A stretch of DNA of 64,000 bases from assembly GCF_900176205.1 (NCBI RefSeq), contig NZ_LT859959.1, forward strand, positions 1,488,001-1,552,000, given 5' to 3'. Shown piece after piece: positions 17,571 to 28,092 of this stretch. Source of the DNA: Bradyrhizobium sp. ORS 285 (GTDB taxonomy: Bacteria; Pseudomonadota; Alphaproteobacteria; Rhizobiales; Xanthobacteraceae). The notes under the pieces were generated by a model. It ran no database searches. It worked only from the letters and a program-made list of their open reading frames with translations, and had not been told where the DNA came from. Within the stretch, counting starts at the first letter, position 1, and every line of letters begins with the position of its first letter. Made by a program: the position numbers and the translations under genes.

Positions 17571-18017
17571 ATGGAGAGGCTGCAGCGTGACGCCACGCGC
17601 ACGCGAGGCGGGTTGGCGGAGGTGGATGCCGGCACTGTCGATGCGTTCCTGGACGACGTGAACCGCGCCGGCGGTATCGCCGTGCTGCTGTCGGCCGGCG
17701 ATCCCGCGCGGTTTCCGGAGGCGCTGGACGTGGCCATCGTGTTGCCGGAGCTGATCACGGCGTTTCAGGGCCGGCTGCAGGGTGCGGTCATCGCGCGCGA
17801 TGCCGAGGCCGAGCTTGGTGCGCGCTTCGGCGTGCGGGTGCAGCCGTCGCTGATCTTCTGTCGCGGCACCGAGACGCTCGGCGTGATCGCCAAGATCCAG
17901 GACTGGTCGGTCTATGTCGATCGCATCTCGCGACTGATCGACCGTCCCGTTGGGACCACAGCGACGGTCGTCGCCAGCATCGTTCCCGCGCATCAGCCGT
18001 CAGGAGATCACCGATGA
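17571..18017 (+). CDS. hupG: Hydrogenase accessory protein HupG (HyaE family)
   Basis: 148 residues with a thioredoxin-like outline but no CxxC, as in HyaE/Hup[27 protein letters not shown] then [23 protein letters not shown]. HupG-type proteins act as chaperones of the small subunit before Tat export. The ATG at 17571 follows AGGAAGGA and is preferred over an upstream ATG at 17520 that overlaps the promoter. The stop overlaps hupH by four bases. Confidence 0.88.
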   Translation: MERLQRDATRTRGGLAEVDAGTVDAFLDDVNRAGGIAVLLSAGDPARFPEALDVAIVLPELITAFQGRLQGAVIARDAEAELGARFGVRVQPSLIFCRGTETLGVIAKIQDWSVYVDRISRLIDRPVGTTATVVASIVPAHQPSGDHR

Positions 18018-18877
18018 AGCCCGGATTCTGGATTGCGCCCGAAGGTGCCGAGCAACCGGTCAGCGTGTTTCCCATCGGCGAGGAGGCACTCGATGTTCAA
18101 TACAAGGGGCTGACCGCCTCCGGCGCCCTGGCCAAGCTCGCTACCCTCGACTCGGAGGAGCTGGCGCGGAGCTGTCCGCGCGCGGTCGAACTGTTATCGA
18201 CGATTGCGTCGGCCATCGGATCGCAGACCGCCGATGCGCCAACCCAGTTGTTTCGGCTTGCCGGCCTCAACGATCTCGAACGTCGGCTGATCGACGACGT
18301 GCTCGGCGAGGGCGAGGTCGCCGGCGTGGTGGCGCTGCCAGACGGCTCGCTGGCGCAGATCCAGGAGTCGGTGTTGGCGGGCATCTGGCGTGTCCGGCTG
18401 GAGCGTGACGAGAGCCATGACTACATCGAGATCGGCGCGGTACCCGAGATCGTCGCGCGCGCCGCGATCGATCTGACGGCCGGCGACGTCGTGATTGGGC
18501 CGGCGCCGGAGGGCACGATGAATGCGCTGCCGGTGCTCGCCGAGATCCGCGAGCGCGCGCTCGCCTGGCGGCCGGGTCAGCGCTCGCAGACCATCAACTT
18601 CACGCTGCTGCCGATGAGCCCGGTGGACATGAGCTTCCTGCAGGAGACGCTCGGAAACGGCCCGATCCAGCTGATGTCGCGCGGCTACGGCACCTGCCGC
18701 GTGCTCGCGACCGGCGTGCGCCACGTCTGGTCGGTGCAGTTCTTCAACGCGATGGACACGATCATTCTCGACACGCTGGAAGTCGGCGGCGTGCCGGTGG
18801 TCGCGCTCGCCGCGCCCGAGGATTTCGAGGACTCGGCCGAACGCCTCAAGCAGATCATCGAGGCGTATTTCACATGA
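18014..18877 (+). CDS. hupH: Hydrogenase expression protein HupH (HyaF family)
   Basis: 287 residues. The C-terminal half carries the HyaF/HupH pattern [37 protein letters not shown] and [20 protein letters not shown]. It is a cytoplasmic assembly factor for the HupS small subunit and its clusters, along with HupG and HupI. ATGA overlaps join it to hupG and hupI. Confidence 0.93.
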   Translation: MKPGFWIAPEGAEQPVSVFPIGEEALDVQYKGLTASGALAKLATLDSEELARSCPRAVELLSTIASAIGSQTADAPTQLFRLAGLNDLERRLIDDVLGEGEVAGVVALPDGSLAQIQESVLAGIWRVRLERDESHDYIEIGAVPEIVARAAIDLTAGDVVIGPAPEGTMNALPVLAEIRERALAWRPGQRSQTINFTLLPMSPVDMSFLQETLGNGPIQLMSRGYGTCRVLATGVRHVWSVQFFNAMDTIILDTLEVGGVPVVALAAPEDFEDSAERLKQIIEAYFT

Positions 18878-19086
18878 GTGCCGGCTTCGAGAATTTCGGT
18901 GTGCGCAGCGATCTCGCCGACGAGGTGACGCTGGAGTGCGGCATCTGCTGGACGCACTATGATCCGGCGGAGGGCGATGGTGTCGCGCAGATCGCGCCGG
19001 GCACGCCGTTCTCGGCCCTCCCTGAGGATTGGCATTGCCCGAACTGTGATGCGCCGAAGGCCAAGTTCATGGTGGTGGAGTCATGA
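18874..19086 (+). CDS. hupI: Rubredoxin-type protein HupI
   Basis: 70 residues with two iron-binding pairs: [14 protein letters not shown] (CxxC) and [11 protein letters not shown]. The intervening [14 protein letters not shown] is the rubredoxin consensus. It binds one mononuclear iron and is thought to donate electrons during maturation of the HupS iron-sulfur clusters in air-exposed cells. It overlaps both neighbours by four bases. Confidence 0.95.
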   Translation: MSAGFENFGVRSDLADEVTLECGICWTHYDPAEGDGVAQIAPGTPFSALPEDWHCPNCDAPKAKFMVVES

Positions 19087-19583
19087 ACGCGATCGCGGCC
19101 GGGCAGGGGAGACATGAGCTCACGCCGGCCGCGTGGGGCGAGCGTCTTGCGGACGTCTATCGCGAGATCGGCGATCGGACGATGCGCGAGCTGCCGATCT
19201 ATCACGATGCGCTCACCGTCGAGGCTATCGGCTTCACCGCGATCGACGGGCGGGCGATTGGGATCATCGTCACGCCCTGGTTCATGAACGTCATGACTCC
19301 GGCTGATGGCGACGTTGGGTCAGCTGTCGAGATTGCGCTGCCGGCCGGCCCGTTCGAATTCACGATTGGCGATATCGCTGGCGTCGGCCGGATCGCCAGT
19401 TGCTCGCTGTTCTCGCCGATGTCCGAGTTCGAGGACATGGCGGCGGCACGCGTTGCGGCCAACGCCGCGCTGGCAGCCTTGATGGCCCCATCCGAAGAAA
19501 CCACTCCGACGCGTGCCGAGCCGGCATCGCGCATCGATCGCCGCGCCTTTCTGCGCGGAACGCTGTCGGAGAGCCGCGCATGA
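19083..19583 (+). CDS. hupJ: Hydrogenase assembly chaperone HupJ (HybE family)
   Basis: 166 residues. The core matches HybE/HupJ: IYHDALTVEAIGF, IIVTPWFMNVM and GPFEFTIGDI, followed by CSLFSPMSEFEDMAAA. HybE-like chaperones bind the Tat signal of the small subunit and delay export until the dimer is assembled. The last residues include DRRAFLRG (Arg153-Arg154), which itself resembles a twin-arginine motif although it sits at the C-terminus. ATGA overlaps with hupI and hupK. Confidence 0.9.
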   Translation: MNAIAAGQGRHELTPAAWGERLADVYREIGDRTMRELPIYHDALTVEAIGFTAIDGRAIGIIVTPWFMNVMTPADGDVGSAVEIALPAGPFEFTIGDIAGVGRIASCSLFSPMSEFEDMAAARVAANAALAALMAPSEETTPTRAEPASRIDRRAFLRGTLSESRA

Positions 19584-20677
19584 CGCCGGCTTTCCGCAAC
19601 CATCTCGACGTTGAGCTGTCGGTTGCCGATCGCGTCATCGTCGCTGTCGACATCCTCTCACGGACCAGGCCTCCGCTTGGCCGGCTGGCCGTGGGCAAGC
19701 CGGTCGAAGCGCTGCTTGCGGCGCTGCCCCGGCTGTTCTCGTTGTGCGCGACCGCGCACCAGGTTGCCTTGCTGTCGGCCGTCGAGGCCGCGCGTGGCGA
19801 GCAGGCCGGCGCGCTGACGCGCCACCGGCGGATCAAGGCGCTGATCTCCGAGCGCCTGGCCGAGCTGCTGCGCGGCCTCCTGCTCGCGCCGGCGGTGGCG
19901 CGCAGCGCCGTGCCGCTGGCGCAGCCGCTATTGCAGGCCGTCAATGCGCTGCAACGGCCGACGGATCGCGATCTGCCATTCCGTGTCGCAACCTTGTCAC
20001 AGATCAAGACGGGGCTGGAGGCTTTGGGCATAGACTTGACGACGGAGTTCGTCCTGCCGGGAACTCCGCTCGCGATGATCATGATGGCGGCCGAGAAGGT
20101 CGCCAATGGGGAAGGATGGAGGCACATGCCATCAGCGCATGGCGTGCTGTCGGCCGCCGACGATCATGCGGTCGTCACCCGGCTGATGGACGACGGAGCC
20201 GCCTTCGCGGAGGCGCCTGATATCGATGGGCGCGTCCCGGAAACCGGCCTGTGGGCTCGGCGTACCGCGCGTGTCACATCTCCTCAAGCTGGACCAGTTG
20301 ACCGGCTCGCCGCCAAGGTCGCGGAGATCGCGACGTTGCTGCGCTGGATCGAGGCCGGTGAGGCGGAGGATGAGTCGGCGGACGCCGACGTGCTCGCGAG
20401 CTATGCGCTCGGTCCGCGCCGTGGCGCGGCCGCGGTCGAATGCGCGCGCGGCCGGCTGCATCATGTGGTCGAGCTGGATGCTGATGGAGCGATCCAGCGC
20501 TTCGAGTTCCTGGCGCCGACAGAGTGGAACTTCCATGCACGCGGGCCAGTGGTGAACAGCCTGACCGGCGCGGTGCTGCGAGACGACGGCGACCGCGATG
20601 CAATCCATGCCATGATCGGCGCCTTTGATCCCTGCGTCGGCTACCGCCTCTCGGTGCGGGAGATGGCCGATGCATGA
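19580..20677 (+). CDS. hupK: HupK, degenerate large-subunit-like maturation factor
   Basis: 365 residues. The C-terminal part resembles the end of hydrogenase large subunits (EFLAPTEWNFHARGPVVNSL, then AFDPCVGYRLSV), but only the first Cys of the DPCxxC motif remains and the N-terminal RxCGxC motif is absent. This is the known HupK state: a scaffold that carries the Fe(CN)2CO group with HypC/HypD before transfer to HupL. It is not a broken HupL, since the frame is intact and embedded in the operon. The ATG at 19580 overlaps the hupJ stop. Confidence 0.9.
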   Translation: MTPAFRNHLDVELSVADRVIVAVDILSRTRPPLGRLAVGKPVEALLAALPRLFSLCATAHQVALLSAVEAARGEQAGALTRHRRIKALISERLAELLRGLLLAPAVARSAVPLAQPLLQAVNALQRPTDRDLPFRVATLSQIKTGLEALGIDLTTEFVLPGTPLAMIMMAAEKVANGEGWRHMPSAHGVLSAADDHAVVTRLMDDGAAFAEAPDIDGRVPETGLWARRTARVTSPQAGPVDRLAAKVAEIATLLRWIEAGEAEDESADADVLASYALGPRRGAAAVECARGRLHHVVELDADGAIQRFEFLAPTEWNFHARGPVVNSLTGAVLRDDGDRDAIHAMIGAFDPCVGYRLSVREMADA

Positions 20678-21011
20678 GATGGCGCTGTGCGAGGGCATCG
20701 TCGAGATCGTCGAGGCGGAGGCGCGCAAGGGCGCGTTCTCCAAGGTCAAGACCGTGTGGCTCGAGATCGGCGCGCTCAGCCATGTCGCGCCCGAGGCGCT
20801 GCGGTTCTGCTTCGAAGCCGTCACGGCCCACACGATCGCGCGCGGCGCGGCGCTGGAGATCATCGAACAGAAGGGCACGGCGTGGTGCCTCGGCTGCTCA
20901 CGCAGCGTCGAGATCAGCCGGCGTTACAACGCCTGCCCCGAATGCGGCAGCCATCAGCTGCAGGTGACGGGCGGCGAGGACATGCGGGTCAAGGAGCTGG
21001 AGGTCGAGTGA
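20670..21011 (+). CDS. hypA: Nickel-insertion metallochaperone HypA
   Basis: 113 residues starting MHEMALCEG, the conserved MHE motif (Met-His-Glu) that binds nickel. The zinc site is CLGCSRSV...CPECGSHQ (two CxxC). HypA works with HypB to deliver Ni2+ to the large subunits HupL and HupV. It starts inside the last eight bases of hupK and touches hypB (TGATG). Confidence 0.96.
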   Translation: MHEMALCEGIVEIVEAEARKGAFSKVKTVWLEIGALSHVAPEALRFCFEAVTAHTIARGAALEIIEQKGTAWCLGCSRSVEISRRYNACPECGSHQLQVTGGEDMRVKELEVE

Positions 21012-21979
21012 TGTGTACGGTGTGCGGCTGCGGCGACGGCAAATCCGCGATCGAAGCGGATGAGCATCACCATCATGATCACGGCGATCATCACCATCAC
21101 CATCATGATGGCCATGGACATGATCACAGCCATGATCATGCCGGGCATCATCATCACCATGATCACGACCACGATCATGGCCACCACCATCACCACGATG
21201 ATCATGCGCATCACCATCATCGCGGGCACGGCGCTGCCGATCATATCGACTGCGCGGCCAATCCGGCGGGCCAGGAGATCGCCGGGATGTCGAGCGGACG
21301 CATCATCCAGATCGAGCGCGATATTCTCGGTAAGAACAACCGCCTCGCTACCGAGAACCGCGCGCGCTTCGCGGCGCACGACGTGCTGGCGTTCAACTTC
21401 GTCTCCAGCCCCGGCGCGGGCAAGACCTCGCTGCTGGTTCGCGCCGTCTCCGAACTCAAGCAGAGCCGTCCCGTCGCGGTGATCGAGGGCGATCAGCAGA
21501 CCTCGAACGACGCCGAGCGCATCCGCGCCACCGGCGTGCCGGCGATCCAGATCAACACCGGCAAGGGCTGCCATCTCGATGCGGCCATGGTCGGCGAGGC
21601 CTATGCCCGGCTGCCGTCGCTACGCGGTGGGCTCTTGTTCATCGAGAATGTCGGCAATCTCGTCTGCCCCGCGGCGTTCGATCTCGGCGAGGCCTGCAAG
21701 ATCGTGGTGTTCTCGACCACCGAGGGCGAGGACAAGCCGCTCAAATATCCGGACATGTTCGCCGCGTCTGCGCTGATGCTGATCAACAAGATCGATCTGG
21801 CGCCGGTGCTGGATTTCGATCTGGCGCAGACGATCGAATATGCCCGCCGCGTCAATCCCAGGATCGAGGTGCTGACGATCTCCGCCAAGACGGGTGAAGG
21901 TTTTTCCGCCTTCTATGCCTGGATCAGGAAGCAGGCGGATCGTATGCGCGCGAGCGCGCCGGGCGCGGTGCAGGGATGA
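21011..21979 (+). CDS. hypB: Hydrogenase nickel incorporation GTPase HypB
   Basis: 322 residues. The N-terminus has [10 protein letters not shown] (high-affinity metal motif CxxCGCG) followed by a histidine-rich segment, residues about 19-80, with roughly 36 His by my count. The GTPase domain has the P-loop [19 protein letters not shown], the metal site [18 protein letters not shown] and NKID. It stores nickel and drives its GTP-dependent insertion with HypA. The repetitive CAT/CAC DNA here is coding, not a simple-sequence artefact: the frame stays open through it. Confidence 0.97.
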   Translation: MCTVCGCGDGKSAIEADEHHHHDHGDHHHHHHDGHGHDHSHDHAGHHHHHDHDHDHGHHHHHDDHAHHHHRGHGAADHIDCAANPAGQEIAGMSSGRIIQIERDILGKNNRLATENRARFAAHDVLAFNFVSSPGAGKTSLLVRAVSELKQSRPVAVIEGDQQTSNDAERIRATGVPAIQINTGKGCHLDAAMVGEAYARLPSLRGGLLFIENVGNLVCPAAFDLGEACKIVVFSTTEGEDKPLKYPDMFAASALMLINKIDLAPVLDFDLAQTIEYARRVNPRIEVLTISAKTGEGFSAFYAWIRKQADRMRASAPGAVQG

Positions 21980-24234
21980 GCACGGCGGGCCCGGCATTGG
22001 CGGCGGAGCGCACGCGCCTCAGGCTCCGCGTTCGCGGCGCCGTGCAGGGCGTCGGCTTCCGTCCCTATGTCCATGGCCTCGCCACGCGCCATCGCCTCGG
22101 CGGCTTCGTCGCCAACGACGCCGAGGGCGTCGTGATCGAGGTCGAGGGCGAGAACGTCGTGTCGTTCGTCGAGGCCCTGCCGCGGCAGGCGCCGCCTTTG
22201 GCGCGCATCGACGACATCGCCGTGGAGACGATCGCAACTGAAGCCAGCGCGGATTTCCGCATCGGTGAGAGCGTCGGCGGCCGAGTGACCACCCGCATCG
22301 TGCCGGATGCCGCGACCTGTCCGGAATGTCTCGCTGAGCTGTTCGATCCAGATAGCCGCTTCCATCGCTATCCCTTCGTCAACTGCACCCATTGCGGCCC
22401 GCGCTTCACGATCGCCGAGCGATTGCCGTACGACCGCGCGACAACGGCGATGAAGCGGTTTCCGATGTGCCAGGCGTGCCGCGCGGACTATGATGATCCG
22501 CGCGGCCGCCGCTTCCATGCCGAGGCGATCTCCTGTCCGGACTGCGGGCCACGGCTCAGCCATGACGTTGATGAGATCGCAGCGGCGCTTGCGGCTGGAA
22601 AGATCGTCGCCATCAAGGGGCTCGGCGGCTATCAGTTGCTGTGTGATGCGCGCCACGAGCGCGTCGTCCAGCGGCTGCGCGCCCGCAAGCAGCGCGACGG
22701 CAAACCGTTCGCGGTGATGCTGTCCTCGGTCGAGGCTGCTGGCGAGATTGCTGATCTCGATGCCGCCGAGCGCGGATTGCTGGAGCAGGTGGCGCGGCCG
22801 ATCGTTCTGCTGCGCTCGCGCGATCGTCTGGCGCTCTCGGTGGCTCCTGGCCTTACCAAAGTCGGCGTGATGCTGCCGGTCGCGCCGCTGCATCATCTGA
22901 TCTTCGACGCGCTGCGCGGGCATGGCGGCAGCACCGCATGGGCACTGGTCTGCACCAGCGCCAATCCGAGCGGCGAGCCGCTGCTGACCGACAATGACCA
23001 GGCGCTGGCCGCTCTCGCTGATATCGCGGATCTGATCGTCACCCATGACCGCGACATCGTGATCCGTGCCGACGATTCCGTCGTCACCCTGATGGCAGGC
23101 GGACCACGGTTCATCCGTCGTGCACGCGGCTATGTTCCGGAGCCGATCCGTCTGCCGTGCGCCCTTCCGCCGCTGCTTGCGGTCGGTGCTCATCTCAAGT
23201 CGACGGTGACCGTGATCCGAGGCGACGAGGCGTTCGTCTCGCAGCATCTCGGCGATCTCGACACGGCCGCGGCGATCCGCTTCTTCGAGGAATCGATCGC
23301 GCATCTCACCTCCATCCTCGACGTAGCGCCGGTGGCGATCGCGCACGATTTGCATCCGGACATGGCCTCGACGCGCTTCGCGCAGGCGAAGGGCCTGCCG
23401 AGCTTCGCCGTGCAGCATCACCATGCGCACGCCGCGTCGGTCGTCGCTGAGCATGGTCTCCGGACGCCAGCGCTCGCGCTCGTCCTCGACGGCTATGGCT
23501 ATGGCAGCGATGGTAGTGCCTGGGGCGGTGAGCTGCTGCTATGTGATGGAGCGAAGTTTCAGCGCCTCGGCCATCTCGCGCCGTTGAAGATGCCAGGCGG
23601 CGACCGCGCCGCGCGCGAGCCATGGCGCATGGCGTCCGCTGTGCTGCACGATCTCGGGCGCGACGCCGAAATCACCTTGCGTTTCGTTGATCAGCCGCAA
23701 GCGCGCCATCTGCCGATGTTGCTCGACCGCGCCGACACTGCTGCGACTACCAGCGCTGGCCGACTGTTCGATGCCGTGGCGGGATTGCTCGGCGTCAGTA
23801 CCCGCCAGAGCTATGAAGGCGAAGCCGCGATGAAGCTCGAGGCGCTGGTTCGCACCACTGCGGTCCTCGAGCGGGGCTGGACGATCGCCGATGGCGTGCT
23901 GTCGCTACGTCCGCTGCTCGCCCAATTGATCGCCCGCGATGGAGACGTCGTCGAAGCTGCGGGCCTGTTTCACGGCACCTTAGCCGCAGCCTGCGTCGAC
24001 TGGATCACGTCAGCATCGCGCGCAACCGGGGCGAACACCGTCGTACTGAGCGGCGGCTGCTTCCTCAATGCGCATCTCGCGGAGCTGATCGTCGGCGGCT
24101 GTCAGGCCGCTCGCATCGATGCGTGGCTGCCGCATCGGCTGCCGGCCAATGATGGTGGCCTGAGCTTGGGGCAGGCCTGGGTCGCCGGACTCCAAATGAT
24201 AGAACAAGACAACACAGCTGGAGGGATCGTCTGA
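21976..24234 (+). CDS. hypF: Carbamoyltransferase HypF
   Basis: 752 residues, the usual HypF length, with domains in order: acylphosphatase ([18 protein letters not shown], residues about 15-100), two zinc-finger-like units (CPECL...CTHCGPRF and CQACR...CPDCGPRL, about 110-190), YrdC-like ([12 protein letters not shown], about 200-370), and Kae1-like with HHHAHAAS and LSGGCFLN (about 390-750). It makes the thiocarbamate on HypE that becomes cyanide. It overlaps hypB by four bases and hypC by one. Confidence 0.97.
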   Translation: MSTAGPALAAERTRLRLRVRGAVQGVGFRPYVHGLATRHRLGGFVANDAEGVVIEVEGENVVSFVEALPRQAPPLARIDDIAVETIATEASADFRIGESVGGRVTTRIVPDAATCPECLAELFDPDSRFHRYPFVNCTHCGPRFTIAERLPYDRATTAMKRFPMCQACRADYDDPRGRRFHAEAISCPDCGPRLSHDVDEIAAALAAGKIVAIKGLGGYQLLCDARHERVVQRLRARKQRDGKPFAVMLSSVEAAGEIADLDAAERGLLEQVARPIVLLRSRDRLALSVAPGLTKVGVMLPVAPLHHLIFDALRGHGGSTAWALVCTSANPSGEPLLTDNDQALAALADIADLIVTHDRDIVIRADDSVVTLMAGGPRFIRRARGYVPEPIRLPCALPPLLAVGAHLKSTVTVIRGDEAFVSQHLGDLDTAAAIRFFEESIAHLTSILDVAPVAIAHDLHPDMASTRFAQAKGLPSFAVQHHHAHAASVVAEHGLRTPALALVLDGYGYGSDGSAWGGELLLCDGAKFQRLGHLAPLKMPGGDRAAREPWRMASAVLHDLGRDAEITLRFVDQPQARHLPMLLDRADTAATTSAGRLFDAVAGLLGVSTRQSYEGEAAMKLEALVRTTAVLERGWTIADGVLSLRPLLAQLIARDGDVVEAAGLFHGTLAAACVDWITSASRATGANTVVLSGGCFLNAHLAELIVGGCQAARIDAWLPHRLPANDGGLSLGQAWVAGLQMIEQDNTAGGIV

Positions 24235-24470
24235 TGTGCCTGGCCATTCCCGCCGAGGTGATCAAGCTGCTGCCTGAGGACATGGCGATCGTGTCGATCG
24301 ACGGCGTCAGCAAGGAGGTCTCGGTCGCGCTGATCGAGGAGATCGCGGTCGGCGACTACGTCATCCTTCATGTCGGCCATGCGCTGACCAAGATCGACCC
24401 GGAGGAGGCGCGCGAGACGCTCGACCTGCTCCGGCAGATGGGCGCAGCGACGGCGGAGGTCGTATCATGA
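24234..24470 (+). CDS. hypC: Hydrogenase assembly chaperone HypC
   Basis: 78 residues starting [13 protein letters not shown], with the essential Cys2. It is the typical HypC length and closes with DPEEARETLDLLRQM. It forms the complex with HypD on which Fe(CN)2CO is built and carries it to the large subunits. A longer paralogue, HupF, is at 17047. Confidence 0.97.
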   Translation: MCLAIPAEVIKLLPEDMAIVSIDGVSKEVSVALIEEIAVGDYVILHVGHALTKIDPEEARETLDLLRQMGAATAEVVS

Positions 24471-25594
24471 AATATGCCGACGAGTTTCGCGACAAGGAGC
24501 TGGCGCTCGGGCTGGCGCGCGCCATCCGCGCCAAGGCGGATCCTGCGCACGCCTATCGCTTCATGGAGTTCTGCGGCGGCCACACCCATGCGATCGCGCG
24601 CTACGGCCTGGAGGACATGCTGCCGGACAATGTCCGCATGATCCACGGCCCGGGCTGTCCAGTCTGCGTGCTGCCAGCCGGGCGCATCGACATGGCGATC
24701 GCGCTGGCCGAACGGCCCGAGGTGATCCTCTGCGTCTATGGCGATTTGATGCGCGTGCCGGGCTCGCGCGGCTCCTCGCTGCTCAAGGCGAAGGCGCGCG
24801 GCGCCGACATCCGCATGGTCTATTCGACGCTCGATGCCATCGCGCTGGCGGAGCAGAACCCGGGCCGCGAGGTCGTGTTCTTCGCCATCGGCTTCGAGAC
24901 CACGACGCCGCCGACCGCGGTGATGATCCGCGCCGCCGAGAAGAAGCAGCTCGCGAACTTCAGCGTGTTCTGCAACCACGTGCTCACGCCGCCGGCGATG
25001 CGTGCGATCCTCGACAGCGAGACGCCGATCGAGATCGACGGCTTCGTCGGTCCTGCCCATGTCTCGACCGTGATCGGCACCGAGCCCTATGCGCCGTTCG
25101 CGCGTGACGATGGCAAGCCCGTCGTGATCGCCGGCTTCGAGCCGCTCGACATGATGCAGGCGATCCTGATGCTGATCGAGCAGGTCAATGACGGCCGTCA
25201 CGAGGTCGAGAACCAGTATCGCCGCGCCGTCACCGGCAGCGGCAATCAGCGCGCGATCAGGGAAGTGGCCGAGATTTTCGAGCTGCGCGACCAGTTCGAG
25301 TGGCGCGGCCTCGGCAGCATCCCGTCCAGCGCCCTGAAGCTGCGGCCGGCGTTTGCACATCTCGACGCCGAACTCCGCTTCGGTATGGCCGAGCTGGTCG
25401 TTGCCGACAATCCGGCCTGCGAGTGCCCCGCCATTCTGCGCGGGCTGAAGAAGCCGGTCGACTGCAAGCTGTTCGGCACCGCCTGCACGCCGGAGACGCC
25501 GATCGGCTCCTGCATGGTGTCGTCGGAAGGCGCCTGTGCGGCACATTGGACCTATGGCCGCTTCCGCGACCATCAGCGGAGGCTCGCCTCATGA
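24467..25594 (+). CDS. hypD: Hydrogenase formation protein HypD
   Basis: 375 residues. Conserved motifs are FCGGHTHAIARYG (catalytic Cys), GPGCPVCVLP, GFETTTPPTA and, near the C-terminus, the cysteine-rich set CECPAILRG, CKLFGTACTP binding a 4Fe-4S cluster. It is the scaffold on which HypE's thiocyanate is reduced to cyanide on iron. ATGA overlaps join it to hypC and hypE. Confidence 0.97.
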   Translation: MKYADEFRDKELALGLARAIRAKADPAHAYRFMEFCGGHTHAIARYGLEDMLPDNVRMIHGPGCPVCVLPAGRIDMAIALAERPEVILCVYGDLMRVPGSRGSSLLKAKARGADIRMVYSTLDAIALAEQNPGREVVFFAIGFETTTPPTAVMIRAAEKKQLANFSVFCNHVLTPPAMRAILDSETPIEIDGFVGPAHVSTVIGTEPYAPFARDDGKPVVIAGFEPLDMMQAILMLIEQVNDGRHEVENQYRRAVTGSGNQRAIREVAEIFELRDQFEWRGLGSIPSSALKLRPAFAHLDAELRFGMAELVVADNPACECPAILRGLKKPVDCKLFGTACTPETPIGSCMVSSEGACAAHWTYGRFRDHQRRLAS

Positions 25595-26631
25595 GCATGC
25601 ATCAGCGCCGGCTGGACCTGAAGAACGGCTGTGTCGACCTCTCGCACGGCGCCGGCGGCCGCGCGATGGCGCAGCTGATTGCCGGGCTGTTCCATGAGGC
25701 GTTCGGCAACGAATGGCTCGCGCGCGGCAACGACCAGTCGGCGTTCGATGTCGCCGCCGGCCGCATGGTGATGACGACCGACGGTTACGTCGTCTCACCG
25801 TTGTTCTTTCCCGGCGGCAATATCGGCTCGCTCGCCGTGCACGGCACCGTCAACGACATCGCCATGGCCGGTGCCAAGCCGCTGTATCTGTCGGCGAGTT
25901 TCATCATCGAGGAAGGCTTTCGGTTCGACGACCTCAAGCGCATCGCCGACGCGATGGGCGCGGCCGCGCGTGAAGCGGGCATCGCCATCATCACTGGCGA
26001 CACCAAGGTGGTCGAGCGCGGCAAGGCCGATGGCGTGTTCATCTCGACCGCAGGAGTCGGCGTGCTGCCGGAAGGCCTGGACCTCTCGGCTGATAAGGCA
26101 AAGCCCGGCGATCGCGTGCTGCTGTCCGGCAGCCTCGGCGACCATGGCGTCGCCATCATGTCGAAGCGGCAGAATTTGACCTTCGACACCGAGATCGTCT
26201 CCGATTCGGCGTCGCTGCATGGCCTAGTCGCCGACATGGTCGCCGCTGGCGGCCATGGCATCCGGCTGATGCGCGATCCCACGCGCGGGGGGCTTGCCGC
26301 CACGATGAACGAGATCGCCCAGCAGTCCAATCTCGGCTTCCGCCTGCAGGAAGAAGCCATTCCGGTGAAGCCGGCGGTCGCGGCAGCCTGCGAGCTGCTC
26401 GGCCTCGATCCGCTGCATGTCGCCAATGAAGGCAAGCTCGTCGCGGTGGTTGCTCCTGATGTTGCCGATGCCGTGCTCGCGGCGATGAAGGCGCATCCGC
26501 TGGCACGTGATGCTGCTGATATCGGCGAAGCCGTGGCTGATGATCATCGCTTCGTCCAGATGGCGACGAGTTTTGGCGGCGGCCGCATCGTCGACTGGTT
26601 GTCCGGCGAGCAATTGCCGCGGATCTGCTGA
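25591..26631 (+). CDS. hypE: Carbamoyl dehydratase HypE
   Basis: 346 residues of the PurM/ThiL-like family: LSHGAGGRAMAQLI, TTDGYVVSP, GNIGSLAVHGTVNDIAMAGA and GDTKVVERG. It ends in PRIC, the C-terminal Cys that HypF carbamoylates and HypE then dehydrates to a thiocyanate using ATP. The ATG at 25591 overlaps the hypD stop. hoxA follows after three bases. Confidence 0.97.
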   Translation: MSMHQRRLDLKNGCVDLSHGAGGRAMAQLIAGLFHEAFGNEWLARGNDQSAFDVAAGRMVMTTDGYVVSPLFFPGGNIGSLAVHGTVNDIAMAGAKPLYLSASFIIEEGFRFDDLKRIADAMGAAAREAGIAIITGDTKVVERGKADGVFISTAGVGVLPEGLDLSADKAKPGDRVLLSGSLGDHGVAIMSKRQNLTFDTEIVSDSASLHGLVADMVAAGGHGIRLMRDPTRGGLAATMNEIAQQSNLGFRLQEEAIPVKPAVAAACELLGLDPLHVANEGKLVAVVAPDVADAVLAAMKAHPLARDAADIGEAVADDHRFVQMATSFGGGRIVDWLSGEQLPRIC

Positions 26632-26634
26632 GAC

Positions 26635-28092
26635 ATGGGAATTCAGGGAACCATATTGGTCGTCGACGACGAGATCCGGTCGCAGGAGGCGCTGCGGCGC
26701 GTCCTCAACCAGGACTTCGAGGTCTTGTGTGCCGGCAACACCGCAGACGCGGAAAAGCTGCTCGAAGGCGAGATCGTCCATGCCGTCATCTGCGACCAGC
26801 GCATGCCGCAGGAATCCGGCGTCAGCTTCCTGAAGCGCGTCCGCGAGCTGTGGCCCGATCCTGTCAGGATGATCATCTCGGGCTATTCTGATTCCGAGGA
26901 CATCATCGCCGGACTCAACGAAGCGGGCATCTATCAATACATCACCAAGCCCTGGCAGCCCGACCGCCTGATCGACATCGTGCGCGAGGCCGTGCAGCTG
27001 TACCGGCTGCAGAAGGAGACTGAGACCGCAGGCGTCGACGTCAAGGCGACGCCTGCGCATATCAAGCAGGTCGTCTCGGTCAAGCGCGGCGCGGCGAAGA
27101 AGCTGTACGATTTCGACCGCATCGTGCATTCGGCGGCGAGCCCGATGCGCAACGTCATTGAGCTCGGCCGCCGCGCCGCCGACTACGACATCTCGGTGCT
27201 GATCACCGGCGAGTCCGGCACCGGCAAGGAACTGCTCGCCCGCGCGATCCATTACGGTTCGGCGCGCGCCAACAAGGCGTTCGTGGTCGAGAACTGCGGC
27301 GCGCTCCCCGACGAGCTGCTGGAGAGCGAGCTGTTCGGCTGCAAGAAGGGCGCGTTCACCGGCGCCTATCAGGACCGCATCGGCCTGTTCGAAGTTGCCG
27401 ATGGCGGCACCATCTTTCTCGACGAGATCGGCGAGACCTCGCCTGCGTTCCAGGTCAAGCTCTTGCGCGTGCTGCAGGAGAGCGAGATCCGGCCGCTCGG
27501 CGCGCAGCGCGTGCGCAAGGTCGATGTGCGCGTAGTCGCGGCGACAAATCGGGATCTCGAAGCGGAGGTCGAGGCCGGCCGCTTCCGTCGTGACCTGTAC
27601 TATCGGCTGGCCGCATTCCCGGTGCACATGCCGTCCTTGCGCGAGCGCCCGATGGACATCCCGCTGATTGCCGAGGGCGTGCTGTCGGCGGTGAAGACCT
27701 CGTTCAACCGGCCGCATCTGCGCTTCGTGCCAGCTGCGCTGGAAGAGTTCTCGAAGTATCACTGGCCTGGCAACGTCCGCGAGCTTCAGAACGAGATCCA
27801 GCGTATGGCTGTGCTCGCCGATGCCGACGAGCTGCGCTGCCCGCCCTTCGCGGGCCGCCGCAGTGCCCGCCGCGCGGCGCCTGCCGCGGTCAACGGCAAG
27901 CTGAGCGGCAGCGGCAGTCTCAAGGACCGGGTCGAGGACCTCGAAAAGACGATCATTGTCAGCTGTCTCGAAAAATACGAGGGTAACATCAGCCGCGTGG
28001 CCAGCGAGCTCGGCCTGTCCCGGGTGGGCTTGCGCAACAAATTATCGAGATACGACCTGAAGAAAAATGGCAAAGGGCACGCACTCTCCTGA
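26635..28092 (+). CDS. hoxA: NtrC-family hydrogenase activator HoxA (HupR)
   Basis: 485 residues. The receiver has the acidic pair VVDDE, Asp54 in VICDQRMP and Lys in YITKPWQP. The AAA+ domain (about 165-400) has Walker A GESGTGKE, the sigma-54 contact loop GAFTGA, Walker [12 protein letters not shown] and the arginine finger region. A Fis-type HTH ends it ([20 protein letters not shown]). In relatives (HupR, HoxA of Cupriavidus) the unphosphorylated form is the active one, and HupT turns it off without H2. The likely targets are the three -24/-12 promoters at 8932, 12691 and 17509. It overlaps hupT by 26 bases. Confidence 0.95.
   Translation: MGIQGTILVVDDEIRSQEALRRVLNQDFEVLCAGNTADAEKLLEGEIVHAVICDQRMPQESGVSFLKRVRELWPDPVRMIISGYSDSEDIIAGLNEAGIYQYITKPWQPDRLIDIVREAVQLYRLQKETETAGVDVKATPAHIKQVVSVKRGAAKKLYDFDRIVHSAASPMRNVIELGRRAADYDISVLITGESGTGKELLARAIHYGSARANKAFVVENCGALPDELLESELFGCKKGAFTGAYQDRIGLFEVADGGTIFLDEIGETSPAFQVKLLRVLQESEIRPLGAQRVRKVDVRVVAATNRDLEAEVEAGRFRRDLYYRLAAFPVHMPSLRERPMDIPLIAEGVLSAVKTSFNRPHLRFVPAALEEFSKYHWPGNVRELQNEIQRMAVLADADELRCPPFAGRRSARRAAPAAVNGKLSGSGSLKDRVEDLEKTIIVSCLEKYEGNISRVASELGLSRVGLRNKLSRYDLKKNGKGHALS

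Noticed and set aside
19580-20677. Pseudogene of a hydrogenase large subunit
   Set aside because: The frame is intact, coupled by overlaps to hupJ and hypA, and the missing ligands are the known state of HupK.
21059-21240. Simple-sequence CAT/CAC repeat
   Set aside because: It encodes the His-rich nickel-binding segment of HypB in an open frame.
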